From the NCBI GenBank assembly GCA_003427395.1, contig BFEA01000182.1, positions 1,535,002-1,578,250 on the forward strand: DNA of 43,249 bases, given 5' to 3'. A program made the position numbers and the translations under genes. The DNA is from Chara braunii (lineage: Eukaryota; Streptophyta; Charophyceae; Charales; Characeae). Under the pieces are notes generated by a model. That model did no database searches, was not told the DNA's origin, and saw only the letters and a program-made list of their open reading frames with translations. Positions 1-8,823 of the stretch are shown here, piece by piece. Position 1 is the stretch's first letter. Each line of letters opens with the position of its first letter.

Positions 1-794
1 TGCAGATTAACTTTTTCTTGATGGACACTGTTCACTCTGTTCTGGCAGGATCCCCCTTTTTGTCGGTGCTGCAGGTGCAAGCGCGTCGCGCGAGCAAGAG
101 AGCAGCGGTTGACATCAGTCGCCTTCGGCAAGCTCACGTGCCCCTTCACTCACACCGTCTCTCCTCTCGTTGACCACCCTCATTGCCTCAGGCCTTGCCA
201 CGTGCAGCCTGCGGACGCGCGTAACCGTCCTCGTCCTTCTCTCTCTCTCTCTCTGCTGTTCACCCCTCTCTTTGACCGCCCTCTTGCGCCTCTCCTAGGG
301 CACGTCACGTGTCAGCTGAGTATCCAAGCATGTCCGTCCCACTGCACTTGCCTCTGCTTTTCCATTTCAGGTCCAATCCCGTTCACACTATCGCGTTGTT
401 GTGTTCTCTCAGACCCGTCTTTTTCCTTTACTCTGTTTCTCACCCGTCCCGCGGCCTTTGGGCGTCAGCTGTCGTGAGCTGGCCTCAGGTCCCTCTTCCG
501 CCGGCTTTGCATCCCGGTGATGCCTCTGGATCTCGCCTGGTCTGATCCAGGACCTGAGGTCCGTCTCCCGATCCTCCGCCTCGCTCATCTCACTCTCCCC
601 ACCTGAGTCCCGTTCCAGGTGGGCTTGCTCCCAGTCCGCCGTGTCCATTGAGGTTTCGGTCTCATGACAAGAGACCATTACCTGCATTTTTGTTGTCACG
701 CCGTTTCAGGTGGGCCTGCTCCCAGTCCACCGTGTCCATTGAGGTTTCGGTCTCATGATAAGAGACCATTACGTTCATTTTTATTGTCACTCCG
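1..794. repeat. Left copy of a ~700-bp dispersed repeat (R1)
   Basis: This segment is nearly the same as 15,223-15,925 in direct orientation, with scattered substitutions. Its first 95 bases are identical to 15,093-15,187 and 15,223-15,317. It ends abruptly at about 794, where degenerate integrase coding begins. It carries the palindromic block ggtctc-atgacaa-gagacc at 658-676, and again with one change at 749-767. A minus-strand frame at 409-699 aligns to the one at 15,633-16,025, but the few differences mostly change amino acids, so I see no coding constraint. It is not the LTR of the adjoining gypsy element, whose primer site and LTR edge lie at 9536-9558. It could be an LTR or part of another repeat. 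Confidence 0.75.
613..794. repeat. Two-copy 91-bp tandem duplication inside R1
   Basis: The unit at 613-703 is repeated at 704-794 with a handful of substitutions. Each unit contains one copy of the ggtctc...gagacc inverted repeat. The right copy of R1 near 15,835-15,925 has a single unit, so the duplication is private to the left copy. Confidence 0.8.
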
Positions 795-1902
795 TCACTA
801 CCTGATCAACTTCATATATCTGCCTCATTCTGACCTGAAGGAGTTCTGAAATAGAATAATCCATGTCACTTTCCTGACTTGACCTAACAATACTCTCAAT
901 AGGCAATGTAGCATATCGGTCGTACAACAGAGTAAAAGGTGCATAACCAATAGTTCTCTTGACTGTTATCAGCATATACAGCATCTCTTAACACCTTTGG
1001 CCAGTTACTGAGTTTTCCTTCACACCACTTGGCCAATGAATCTTTCAGAGTTTTGTGACCCCTTTCAACAGGTGCATTCGCTTGAGGATGGTAAGTAGTC
1101 ACATACCGAATTCTGACACCCAATCTGAGTGTAATTCTTCTGACAACCTCATTTATGAATTCTGATCCTCTGTCTGAGACAAATTCTCTGATAAAAGGAT
1201 ACCTGAGATAGACTTCCTGTATCCAATCAGCCATTTGCTCGGCTGTCTTTTTTTCAGAGTTTTTGCCTCAAAGTATCCAGAGAAATTATCTTTCATGTTT
1301 AGTATGTATCTCATCCCACCCTTGCCTGGAGGCATAGTGATGAGATCCAGATGAACTCTACTACCTGGCTCTACCACGATTGTAGGGAATAGAGGCTCAA
1401 TCATCCTTGTGATAGACCTCTTCTGACATAAGACACATGATTTACAATATCTGAAAATCATATCTCTCATGCCAGGCCAGAAGTAGAGTTTGACAGTCTT
1501 GGAGTAGGTAGCCTCAGCAGCCCTGTGACCACCGGCAACCCCCTCATGCAGAGCAACGATTCTCTCTAACTGCCTCTCTTTACCACAGACCACTCTTAGT
1601 GGAGGTAGGCCTCCCTTACCATCCACAAAGAGATGTCCTCTTTTTAGCCTGAATTTCTTCCTTAAATCTTTACAGTAATATTCTTTTAGTTGCTCCTTTT
1701 CCGTCTTCCTGCCAATCTCTTGATAATTTTCATCATATTCTTCAAAAGAAGAAAAATACCTCTTCTTCCTTCTTTTCACTTTCTTCATCTATCCTTTGAT
1801 CCTGAACTTTCCCTAATCTCATGAGCAGCCACTGTTGCTGCATTAACTCTGGCATACCAATCGTTTGGTTGATCTTCCTCTTCTTTACCAAGAACCGATT
1901 CG
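795..1902 (-). pseudogene. pol: Integrase (HHCC zinc finger and DDE core), 3'-truncated
   Basis: The first block (1788-1153) has a zinc-binding HHCC module, with histidines near residues 81 and 88 and cysteines near 118 and 121, then the first catalytic Asp in a VHLDLI context near residue 148. A frameshift in an A-run near 1250 moves the frame. The next block (1234-896) carries the second Asp in VSDRGSEF and the catalytic Glu in an APVERGH context. A further frameshift near 970 leads to a last block ending at 795, where R1 begins. Another frame change lies at about 1786. Integrase inserts the cDNA copy into the genome; this copy cannot make an intact enzyme. The C-terminal domain is missing. 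Confidence 0.85.
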
Positions 1903-2428
1903 TACAACAGAAAAATTCCCATGAAAAACGAAAGTTGAAAAAACATTCCATAAAAAAAAAATCCTTCATATTTATAAATTACCATTCCAATGTTTGTCCA
2001 ATTTTAAAATTTCTAATTCAATTTGATAAGTTTCCGTCTAAATATGAGTCTTCCCTTCCAACTACATCTATTTGTTCAAGATGGAATAAAAGTCTGGACG
2101 AGTTTATGAAATGTTTTAATTAGACTTTCATTCTACTACAACAAATATCGTCTAATTTAGATTGGATTAACCTATTTATGATTGGAAATCCTTACTTAGA
2201 ATGGCAGTCCAATTAAAATATTTCATGAACTCATCCAGACTTTCATTCCATCTCTAGCATGCAATTCAAATAAGAAGGGCTACCCCATTCTTGGAAGGAA
2301 AGTTTTCAAGTAAGACGAAAAATTTTAAAATTAGAATGACATTTTTGAAGATGGAATGAAAATTTGAATTTTAGAATGTAATTTTACTCTAGAATGATTA
2401 TTTAATTCTGGGAATTTTTTCTGTTGTA
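1903..2428. mobile_element. Palindromic MITE-like insertion (~526 bp) inside pol
   Basis: The ends are inverted copies: TACAACAGAAAAATTCCCA at 1903-1921 and its complement, with one extra T, at 2409-2428. The interior is AT-rich and also self-complementary. The ~41-base block at 2081-2121 is an inverted copy of 2211-2251 with only a few mismatches, so the whole insert could fold into one long hairpin. It carries repeated CATTCYA-type words. It has no coding capacity and splits the RNase H-integrase linker of the gypsy pol, whose frame is recognisable on both sides. No clear target-site duplication was found, so the superfamily is undetermined. Confidence 0.8.
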
Positions 2429-4371
2429 AATGTACGCACTAGGGATCGCTCCCCAGCTGTCTCTCTCTTCTGGCCACAGACTCCACTTGTAGGAGCATGG
2501 TGCCTCATAATCCTCATCATCTTTTTCATTAAGGAAATTATCAACATAGGCAGATTCTTCAATTGTTCCATTCACATCTTCTTCTTCTTCTCGCCACTCG
2601 ATCCGGCTTAAGCCATCCGCTCTGTTTTTCTCAGTGGGAATCTTTTCTAGTTTAAAATCATATGTTCAAATGAAAGCGATCCACCTGCTGACTGTTGGAT
2701 CTACCTGTTGGTGCTTTTTAATGACACCTATTATAGCAGATGCATCAGTCCTCAGGATGAATATCCTTCCCAAAACGTAGTGCTTGAAGCACCTGAGGCT
2801 ATGGATGATTGACAGTAGCTCTTTCTTGAATTGGGTGTAGCCTCTTTCAGTAGAATTGAGGGTTCTGCTTTCAAATCTTAGAGGTCTTTCTCTCTCATTT
2901 TCATCTTTCTGTATAAGTACCCCACCCAGAGCAACTGGTCCCCCATCCGCCTCAATGATGAAAGGTCTTGTCTCCTCATCATCATAATATGGTACTCCCA
3001 GCACTACACCACCATCTCTTAGTTTTTCTTGCAATGTTTCTGCTGCAGCCTGTGTTTTATCATTCCATGCTAAGTTAGCCCCTTGTCTTACCATTTCTCT
3101 CAGAGGCTCTGCAAGGGCAGCAAAATGAGGAATAAAAATCCTCCAGAATCCACCGACTCCCAAGAAGCTCCTGACATCTGTCACTCTTTTGAGAGGCAGA
3201 GGCCAGTTCAAGATCTTGTCTATCTTCTTGGGATCTGGGCTCCTACCCTTGGAGAAGCATCTGAAACCCAAGATTATCACTTCTGGTTGGAAGAGAAGGG
3301 ACTTTGGCCCACTGACAGTCAGATTATACTTCCGAAGTCTTTCTAGGACCATGTTTACTCCTTCAGCATGTTCCCAGACAAACTTTCTAACTCCCCCTGC
3401 GACCAAAGTCTCATCTCTTACCAAGGGTCCTTTTACAGGATTATCATCAATGTAGGGACTGGTTATTTCAGGAGAAATGTCCTGCATGACTTTGATCATA
3501 TCCCTTTGAACCACTGCTACTCCGTTAGTCCATCCCTGAGGTACCACACACATTTGAACAAGCCCTCTTGGCGTGCGCATGACACTTATCGGCCGGCTAG
3601 TGGGATCAATGGGGAACTGATCATAGCCAAAATACAGGTCAACTAGAGAATAAATACATCGACCAGCAAAGGATTCAGCTAGGAGATCAGCATTAGGAAG
3701 ACTACCTGCATCACGTACCGCCACAGAATTGAGCTTCTGAAGATTTTGTATCCATCTTAGTCCGCCGCCTGGTTTCCAGAAACAAAATCAGTGGTTAGCA
3801 TACGGTCCATCAGCAGGTTCTGCAGCATTAGATGCAATCTTTTTGTCAAGATACTTCACAACTTCCGCCTCTTCCTTCAGGGCATACTTGGTCGGTCTAT
3901 CGTTCCATGGAACGTGATCAACTGTCCAAATCTTGGCCATCTTGATCATGTCCACGTCCAATCGCCCTCTATCTTTATCATTAAAGGAGAAAGCACCAGA
4001 GAATTCTTGACACATCCTGAAGATATATTCTTTCTCTTTAGGCAGGATAAACCGATCCGAGTCTATCTTCATTGTGTCAAATCTTTCTTTGGTGACCCTT
4101 TTCTCCAGTTTTGTTGATTCCCTGAATGCTCTTATAATTTTTCTCTCCTTTTTCAATTCTTCATCATAATCCTTTTCTATTAGGACTGCCACTGGGTTTT
4201 TCTTTACCCCCTTGGGCTTTTTTTTTTTTTTTTGACCCAATGACTATTTTCCTAAAAAAGGGTGAGTCGATGCAAATTTCAATTTCATCTTTCCTCTCTT
4301 AGCAGTCTCTACAGCTTTCTTGAAGGCTTCAATTTGCCCGTCCTCATCCTCGAGTTTACCAAGGGCTTTTA
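2429..4371 (-). pseudogene. pol: Reverse transcriptase and RNase H
   Basis: The N-terminal linker lies at 4240-3788 and is preceded by a separate frame with a TAG at about 4247. The main block (3724-2666) has RT motif A (LVDLYFGYDQ, Asp near residue 29) and the catalytic YIDD near residues 91-94. RNase H follows, with acidic positions in EADGG, KKEL and RTDAS. Its last Asp (RADGLSR) lies beyond an in-frame TGA near 2652. Another in-frame TGA sits at about 3785, in the conserved segment just before a WKPGGG-like stretch. Both TGAs fall where related pols usually have Trp. The enzyme copies the element's RNA into DNA. The gene is clearly recognisable but inactivated. Confidence 0.9.
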
Positions 4372-4962
4372 TCATTTTCGAAACTTGATTGATTCCCACT
4401 GAAATCTCTTCTTTTGTTTCTCGTTTTCCTTCCTCTTTAGTTTCTTAATCTTTTCAGCAGATTCATCCCTCCTGATCGAATTTGCAGATAGTTGATGCTT
4501 GAAGTCGTTTTTCGTACTGACCATAAAGGTCTGCTCTTGAGCAGTCTCAGGGTCCTGTAGACTGGTCCAAGATGACCCCTCATGACTGAAAAATTGGACA
4601 GCCTCCATCCTATGCAAGAATGAAGTTTCCAAGATACAGTCATGATCCAGATCCGGTACTACAAAACCCAGTAACTCCACAGTCATTGTCCCAACCCTGA
4701 TAGGCAAATTATCAATAAATCCAGCCACGAACAACTCTCCTGCAATATTACTCTGTACATTTTGTGCAGGTCTGTCAATAGATAAATTACATGCTTCCAT
4801 CGTTCTTCGTGAAAGAAGTATCATCTCTGCCCCAGAATCTACTAGGGCTAGAATCTTCACTTGATTAATGCGAATTGTAAGATGCTCACAACCCATGGTT
4901 GCAAATCTCATCTTGCAACCTGGTAGTGACCTATTCACTTGGTTGGGAAAGACTGACCCCAA
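4372..4962 (-). CDS. pol: Retropepsin-like aspartic protease region
   Basis: A 196-residue open stretch with the retropepsin active site in context LALVDSGAEM (Asp near residue 42). A hydrophobic flap-like segment and a second glycine/hydrophobic block (LLGFVVPDLDHDCILETSF) follow. The C-terminal 60 residues are Lys/Glu-rich. No ATG opens it: the frame is the same as gag and is separated from it only by the TAA at 4972-4974, so the given left limit of the start (TTG) is a convenience. It would normally be made as a Gag-Pol fusion that it then cleaves. The downstream RT is reached only after a frameshift near 4385. Confidence 0.85.
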   Translation of the reverse strand: MGSVFPNQVNRSLPGCKMRFATMGCEHLTIRINQVKILALVDSGAEMILLSRRTMEACNLSIDRPAQNVQSNIAGELFVAGFIDNLPIRVGTMTVELLGFVVPDLDHDCILETSFLHRMEAVQFFSHEGSSWTSLQDPETAQEQTFMVSTKNDFKHQLSANSIRRDESAEKIKKLKRKENEKQKKRFQWESIKFRK

Positions 4963-4971
4963 ATAATTAAC

Positions 4972-6711
4972 TTACAATTTCTTCTTCTCAGTTAACCTCT
5001 TCAACTTTTCTCTCAGTTTGGGTGCTAGTGTCATTGCTTCCTTGAAAGACAGTGTCACTTCCGTTTCTTCCAGCATCTTAGCAATTACATTAGAAATCAC
5101 TGTCCCATCATCCAAATCACTCTTGAGAATGAATTTTCTCTTTCTCCCCTGTTCATTCTTTTCCTGTGAACGTTCCGGTTCGGGGTCATCAAGGATGTTA
5201 ATAAGTGACTCCTCAACCTTCTTTTTTTTCTTTTCTTCCATCATTTGAGGTGTCATACGGGTTTGATGGTTCCTCACTTCACCAACCCTTACACTGGGTT
5301 CCATGATAAGTTCTGGGGGTAGATCACTATGGAATGACATCATGTTAGCCAGGAGATGAGCCATTTCATTGGAAAAGGACTCTGCTAAACCAGGATTCTG
5401 AAAAGTAGGGTTCCCTCCCAATGGAGACTCACTTGTTGATGCCTCGCTAGGTTCACACTCTGTCAGTGTTAAGGACTGCAGAGACAGCTCAATCGTGGTA
5501 TAAGGGTCACTTGCTCTTTGTACCAGTTCATCAGGCAAATCTCCAATGAGGAAGTGAACATTCACATTAGCCTTTCTCTTCTTCTTAATATTCATCTTTT
5601 CATCATGTTTAAGAGCAAGAAGCCTCATACCTTCTGGATGTCTGGGATCCAACTTATTCCATGAACTATCACAGACATGGCCCATTGCATCTTTCTTTGC
5701 CACCCCACTCCTTACATCCTCCTCAAGAGGTTTGCAATAGGTGCTAGTGTGACCCCCTTCACCACAGTAATAGCAAGTAAAACTTCTCTTCGGACGCTCA
5801 TCATATTTTCTTCTCTCTCTGTTTCCTCCATCACCATTCTTCCCATTCCTTTTGGTTTTGGACGAATCCCCCTTCTTACCATGATTTTCGTTGTCATCGT
5901 CATCGTCGTCATCTTCCTCACTTTCAACCTTTTTCTTTCCTCTGCCATCCACAGCATGCGTTGCAGGCCTTGCAGGCATAAAGTTAGCCATCACTTTTTG
6001 AAGAATATTCTCAGCAGTCAGATTGCTTCCTCTATTCATTCCATTCTCAGTCTCCCAATCCCTGGTCAAAGTACTAATCTGATCCAGTGACCATTTTTTA
6101 TGGGACACATTAGGTAGAGTTCTTATGATTGCAACCATTTCATCCCACCTGAGAGGATAGTGCTGAGTTTGGTTAAAAACTGCTTGCCTTTCAGTATCAG
6201 TAAAATTTGTCAAAAATATATGGCATCTCTGAGCTTCGTCCAAGTATGGAATTTTTCTTGCTGTTCGGATAAAGGTCTGAAGAAAAACATTAAAAGTGTC
6301 ATACTTAGCTCTTCTGATGTTGAGTAAGTCCTTAGTTGTGATTGGAACTGAATCTTTCTCAAATTTCTTTTTCAATCTCTCTTTGACCTCTTCCCAGGTA
6401 GTGACACCTTCCATTAGTTCCTGATCCGCCAGTCTCGAATCAGTGTCACAATAAGATAGAAGGTGCTTAAGCCGTTGCTTATCTGTCCAGCCATAACTGA
6501 GTCCAAATAATTCATACTCGTCCAAGAAGTCATTAACCTGAGGTCCCCTGAAGCAGGGAATTCTCTCATCTGGCCTCTTTGCTCTTGCAATGTTTGATCC
6601 TCCTTTGATTGTATCAACTCTCTCAACCAACTCCCGTATAACTCCAACCAGAGCCTCTTCATTGGTCCCTGCTGATGTACTCGGTCTTCCTCGCCCTGCC
6701 ATCTTGACCAT
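4972..6711 (-). CDS. gag: Gag polyprotein (capsid and nucleocapsid)
   Basis: An intact 579-residue frame. Residues 50-220 resemble a retrotransposon capsid domain: a conserved Trp/Leu-rich helical region around DFLDEYELFGLSYGW and later W-EEV-ERL--KF. A strongly acidic stretch lies at about 264-275, and a CCHC zinc knuckle (C-x2-C-x4-H-x4-C) at 313-326. The C-terminal third is charged and likely disordered. Gag assembles the virus-like particle and binds the RNA. Start: ATG at 6711, with a second in-frame ATG three codons later. It is the only long undamaged frame of the element. It lies 62 bases after the last small upstream ORF, and is followed in the same frame by TAA and then protease. 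Confidence 0.9.
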   Translation of the reverse strand: MVKMAGRGRPSTSAGTNEEALVGVIRELVERVDTIKGGSNIARAKRPDERIPCFRGPQVNDFLDEYELFGLSYGWTDKQRLKHLLSYCDTDSRLADQELMEGVTTWEEVKERLKKKFEKDSVPITTKDLLNIRRAKYDTFNVFLQTFIRTARKIPYLDEAQRCHIFLTNFTDTERQAVFNQTQHYPLRWDEMVAIIRTLPNVSHKKWSLDQISTLTRDWETENGMNRGSNLTAENILQKVMANFMPARPATHAVDGRGKKKVESEEDDDDDDDNENHGKKGDSSKTKRNGKNGDGGNRERRKYDERPKRSFTCYYCGEGGHTSTYCKPLEEDVRSGVAKKDAMGHVCDSSWNKLDPRHPEGMRLLALKHDEKMNIKKKRKANVNVHFLIGDLPDELVQRASDPYTTIELSLQSLTLTECEPSEASTSESPLGGNPTFQNPGLAESFSNEMAHLLANMMSFHSDLPPELIMEPSVRVGEVRNHQTRMTPQMMEEKKKKKVEESLINILDDPEPERSQEKNEQGRKRKFILKSDLDDGTVISNVIAKMLEETEVTLSFKEAMTLAPKLREKLKRLTEKKKL

Positions 6712-6773
6712 AGATTTTTCCCAGATATCCTCTTCTCTTCCTCTGTCACTTTTGCCCTCTCCTTCCTTGCCCC

Positions 6774-7040
6774 TCAGTCTCTCACTCTTCTAGCGAGGGA
6801 TACAGGCTCGTTTCTTTCTTCTCTTGTCTGCTCTACCCCTTGAGAGTTTTGTACATATAGGGTATAAGCAATAATGGATTGGGTAGTGATCAAGGGCAGT
6901 GCAACCCTTCTCAACCTTCCAATGTAATCTTCAATCAACTCTCTCTCATCATCCCTACTCAGTCTTCCGTCATACCCCTTTATAGTACCCTGAATCATAA
7001 AATATCGAGTCAGGTCTACAATCTCATAATCAAATTGCAT
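6774..7040 (-). CDS. F2-family small ORF, copy b (unrecognised)
   Basis: Codes for 88 residues and has no known domain I recognise. Its C-terminal half (IAYTLYVQNSQG near 57-68, then SLARR near 81-85) lines up with the frames at 11,042 and 11,880 (IEYTYYLHDKNG / IEFVIYIYGLDG, then VEEARK / VEKARK). That makes it a member of a small paralogous family, here F2. ATG follows the stop of the preceding ORF by only three bases (TAA-acg-ATG at 7046-7038). It is the last small ORF before gag. A role upstream of gag is inferred from position only. Confidence 0.6.
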   Translation of the reverse strand: MQFDYEIVDLTRYFMIQGTIKGYDGRLSRDDERELIEDYIGRLRRVALPLITTQSIIAYTLYVQNSQGVEQTREERNEPVSLARRVRD

Positions 7041-7043
7041 CGT

Positions 7044-7193
7044 TTACAGCCCATTGTTGATCCTTCTTGCAAGAGAGATCCGTTCCTGAAAAGTGTGATA
7101 TGATATTGTCTCAGTAGTTCCTACTTTCACCACCTTTAACAAATAGCTTATCTCAGTCTGGTCAGTGATAATTCTCAAAGAAGAATCTCTCAT
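7044..7193 (-). CDS. F2-family small ORF, copy a (unrecognised)
   Basis: About 49 residues starting at the Met of an MRDSSL start that parallels the MRDNEV start of the frame at 11,880. A longer in-frame version starts upstream but would overlap its neighbour more. It ends with ISLARRI, matching the C-terminal (V/S)xxAR(R/K) of the other F2 copies, with an aliphatic/aromatic strand ahead of it. It is shorter than the 80-90 residues of the others, so it may be truncated. It overlaps the end of the preceding ORF by 32 bases. Confidence 0.45.
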   Translation of the reverse strand: MRDSSLRIITDQTEISYLLKVVKVGTTETISYHTFQERISLARRINNGL

Positions 7194-7326
7194 ACGAAGG
7201 TTGCAAAAACTCAAGCTCATCCAGGGTAGAAAATTTTTTGTCAAAGATCCGAAGAGTCCCCTCTACCTTGGCTACTCTACCTTCCAACACAACTCCTAGT
7301 GTCAACTGTTCAGTCAAACTGGGCAT
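7162..7326 (-). CDS. Orphan small ORF between F1 and F2 blocks
   Basis: A 54-residue frame, not similar to anything I recognise, mostly hydrophilic with LTLGVVLEGRVAKVEGTL near its start. It is supported only by context. Its ATG (7326-7324) lies two bases after the TAG that ends the F1d frame (sequence TAGCAATG), repeating the tight spacing of the neighbouring frames, and its end overlaps F2a. Without homologues this could be chance. Confidence 0.35.
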   Translation of the reverse strand: MPSLTEQLTLGVVLEGRVAKVEGTLRIFDKKFSTLDELEFLQPSYERFFFENYH

Positions 7327-7328
7327 TG

Positions 7329-7877
7329 CTAATCTTCATAAGCAATATCTGAAAGGTAAATCTCGGGTTGGACATAATCAGGGATCTCGAATCTGTGTTC
7401 AAAGGTACTCAGGAGTAGGGATTTTATCATCACAGTGGAGTTTTTTTCTCTTGCTCTACCAATCTCAGCGATGGCTTCCAACAGAGGCATCCAATCTCTC
7501 TTGCCTTCAAATCACTTAACAATCGAGAACTCAGGAAGCCTCCCGAATTGTCTTACTTGTTTCCCCCAGGTTACTTTTCTCTTTAAATTTTCAAGTCACT
7601 CTTTGGTTCTTATGAGTCTAATATAAGCACATGTCCGACACTTCAAGTAGTCATCTTCCTTTTCTAGGCCTGCTGATACATAAATCCGTATGTCCAGGCT
7701 ACCGGTACTTAGGAATTTGACCACTGGAATGTGAAATATTATGGGCCCTCTCTCACAAGTCTCATATCTAAGGATCAGAAAAGGATTATCACACTCTATC
7801 ACCTCGTAGAGTTTACCCCTCACAGTAGTTATCCTGGCTACTGAGAGTATTCTTCTTGGGCTCTCTTCACTTTTCAT
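7329..7877 (-). pseudogene. F1-family ORF, copy d, with two in-frame TGA codons
   Basis: Starting at the ATG that overlaps the previous stop (ATGA, 7877-7874), the frame shows the F1 pattern: NPFLILRYE, then LDIRIYVSAG near residues 61-70. It is interrupted by TGA at 7598-7596 and again at 7514-7512. The same frame continues past both and keeps family features: K-x-KVTWG, matching KKVEWG of F1a, and a terminal RDW-MPLLEAI like the DNW-AMLKFA of F1c. It ends at TAG 7331-7329. It is probably a decayed copy; suppression of the TGAs cannot be excluded but is less likely. Confidence 0.6.
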
Positions 7878-8332
7878 GCAAACTTTAACATGGCATACCA
7901 ATTGTCTCTTGGGAATGTGAATCCCTCAACAGGCGGAGATGGTATCCCAACAAAAGGTCTGACATAGGTACTAAAAGAGAAGTTTCTTCCCTCTCGCTCT
8001 AATCTTCTTTTCTCAACATGCACAAGATCCGACGCTCGTTGCCGACACACACCTTTTCTACGTTCCTCGAACCTTTGTTTTGGTACGTAGATCCCAATAT
8101 CATATTCATCAAGATCAATAAAATAACATGTGAGAACATACAGACTGTCTTGTTCCCGTCCAGGTTTCTTTATTACTTCATACCTCACGATTTCATAAGG
8201 GATTACGGCCCTTCCTGCTATAGAGTTAAGGGGATCCAATAGCTTGTCTAATTCAGCCTTACCCAGCCCTTCATGGCCTCTTATCAGTCTAAGCTTAGGT
8301 TTCTCTCTCAAGGGTACATAGTGCCGACTCAT
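7874..8332 (-). CDS. F1-family ORF, copy c (unrecognised)
   Basis: Codes for 152 residues. Family landmarks in order: IPYEIVRYE (44-52), LYVLTCYF (64-71), YDIGIYVPK (77-85), a basic/charged middle, PSPP (131-134), and DNWYAMLKFA at the C-terminus. No signal peptide or membrane segment is seen. The start ATG shares bases with the TGA of the upstream frame (ATGA at 8332-8329), and its own stop shares bases with the next start. Such overlaps suggest coupled translation on one transcript. I know no domain with this pattern. It is paralogous to F1a, F1b, F1d and F1e. Confidence 0.65.
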   Translation of the reverse strand: MSRHYVPLREKPKLRLIRGHEGLGKAELDKLLDPLNSIAGRAVIPYEIVRYEVIKKPGREQDSLYVLTCYFIDLDEYDIGIYVPKQRFEERRKGVCRQRASDLVHVEKRRLEREGRNFSFSTYVRPFVGIPSPPVEGFTFPRDNWYAMLKFA

Positions 8333-8823
8333 CTGACTCTTTGACCTCTTTTCACTTTCTGGGCAAACTCAATCATCGCAAACCAACCGTCTTTTGATAA
8401 ATTTATATCAGGCAAGGGAGGAACTGGAAATCCCTCAAAGATTATAAATCGAGTAGATCCAGTGAAATTTTTATTTTCCCTCTCAAATCTCTCTTTCTCT
8501 TTCAGTACCACTTCCTCAGCAAATCCCCAGCATCTCCCATATACTGCATCAACACTTCTTTCCTTTGGAANATAAATTCTTACGTCATACACATCCANGT
8601 CCGTGAAATAGAATGTCAGCACATATAATCGTTCCTGCTCCCATCCGCTCTCGACCATCTCATACCTGACAACTTCATATGGAAATGCCTCTCTCTTGCT
8701 TAGAGTATTCACCGACCTCAGAAGACATTTGACCCTCTCTTGACTTGGACCCGAACCTCTGTCAAAATTTGACCTTCTTTGCCTGATTACTTCTGCTGAA
8801 ATCTCTTCAGCTCTCATGATCAC
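8329..8823 (-). CDS. F1-family ORF, copy b (unrecognised)
   Basis: Codes for 164 residues, with two ambiguous bases giving unknown residues. Landmarks: LSKREAFPYEVVRYE (41-55), RLYVLTFYF (65-73), YDVRIY (79-84), a Lys/Glu-rich helix (105-120), PVPPLPD (133-139) and DGWFAMIEFA (145-154). It closely matches F1c throughout and F1a/F1e at the landmarks, so the conserved unit is about 120-130 residues. A second in-frame ATG at 8814-8812 is the more likely start, because it overlaps the stop of F1a by only eight bases. Function unknown. Confidence 0.65.
   Translation of the reverse strand: MIMRAEEISAEVIRQRRSNFDRGSGPSQERVKCLLRSVNTLSKREAFPYEVVRYEMVESGWEQERLYVLTFYFTDXDVYDVRIYXPKERSVDAVYGRCWGFAEEVVLKEKERFERENKNFTGSTRFIIFEGFPVPPLPDINLSKDGWFAMIEFAQKVKRGQRVR

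Noticed and set aside
109-545. Plus-strand frames over R1, and the matching frames at 15,331-15,769
   Set aside because: Pro/Ser/Cys-rich, no domain, and substitutions between the two copies show no coding constraint.
409-699. Minus-strand acidic frame in R1 (also 15,633-16,025)
   Set aside because: Preserved in both copies, but nearly all differences change the amino acid; the copies are too similar for the open frame to be evidence.
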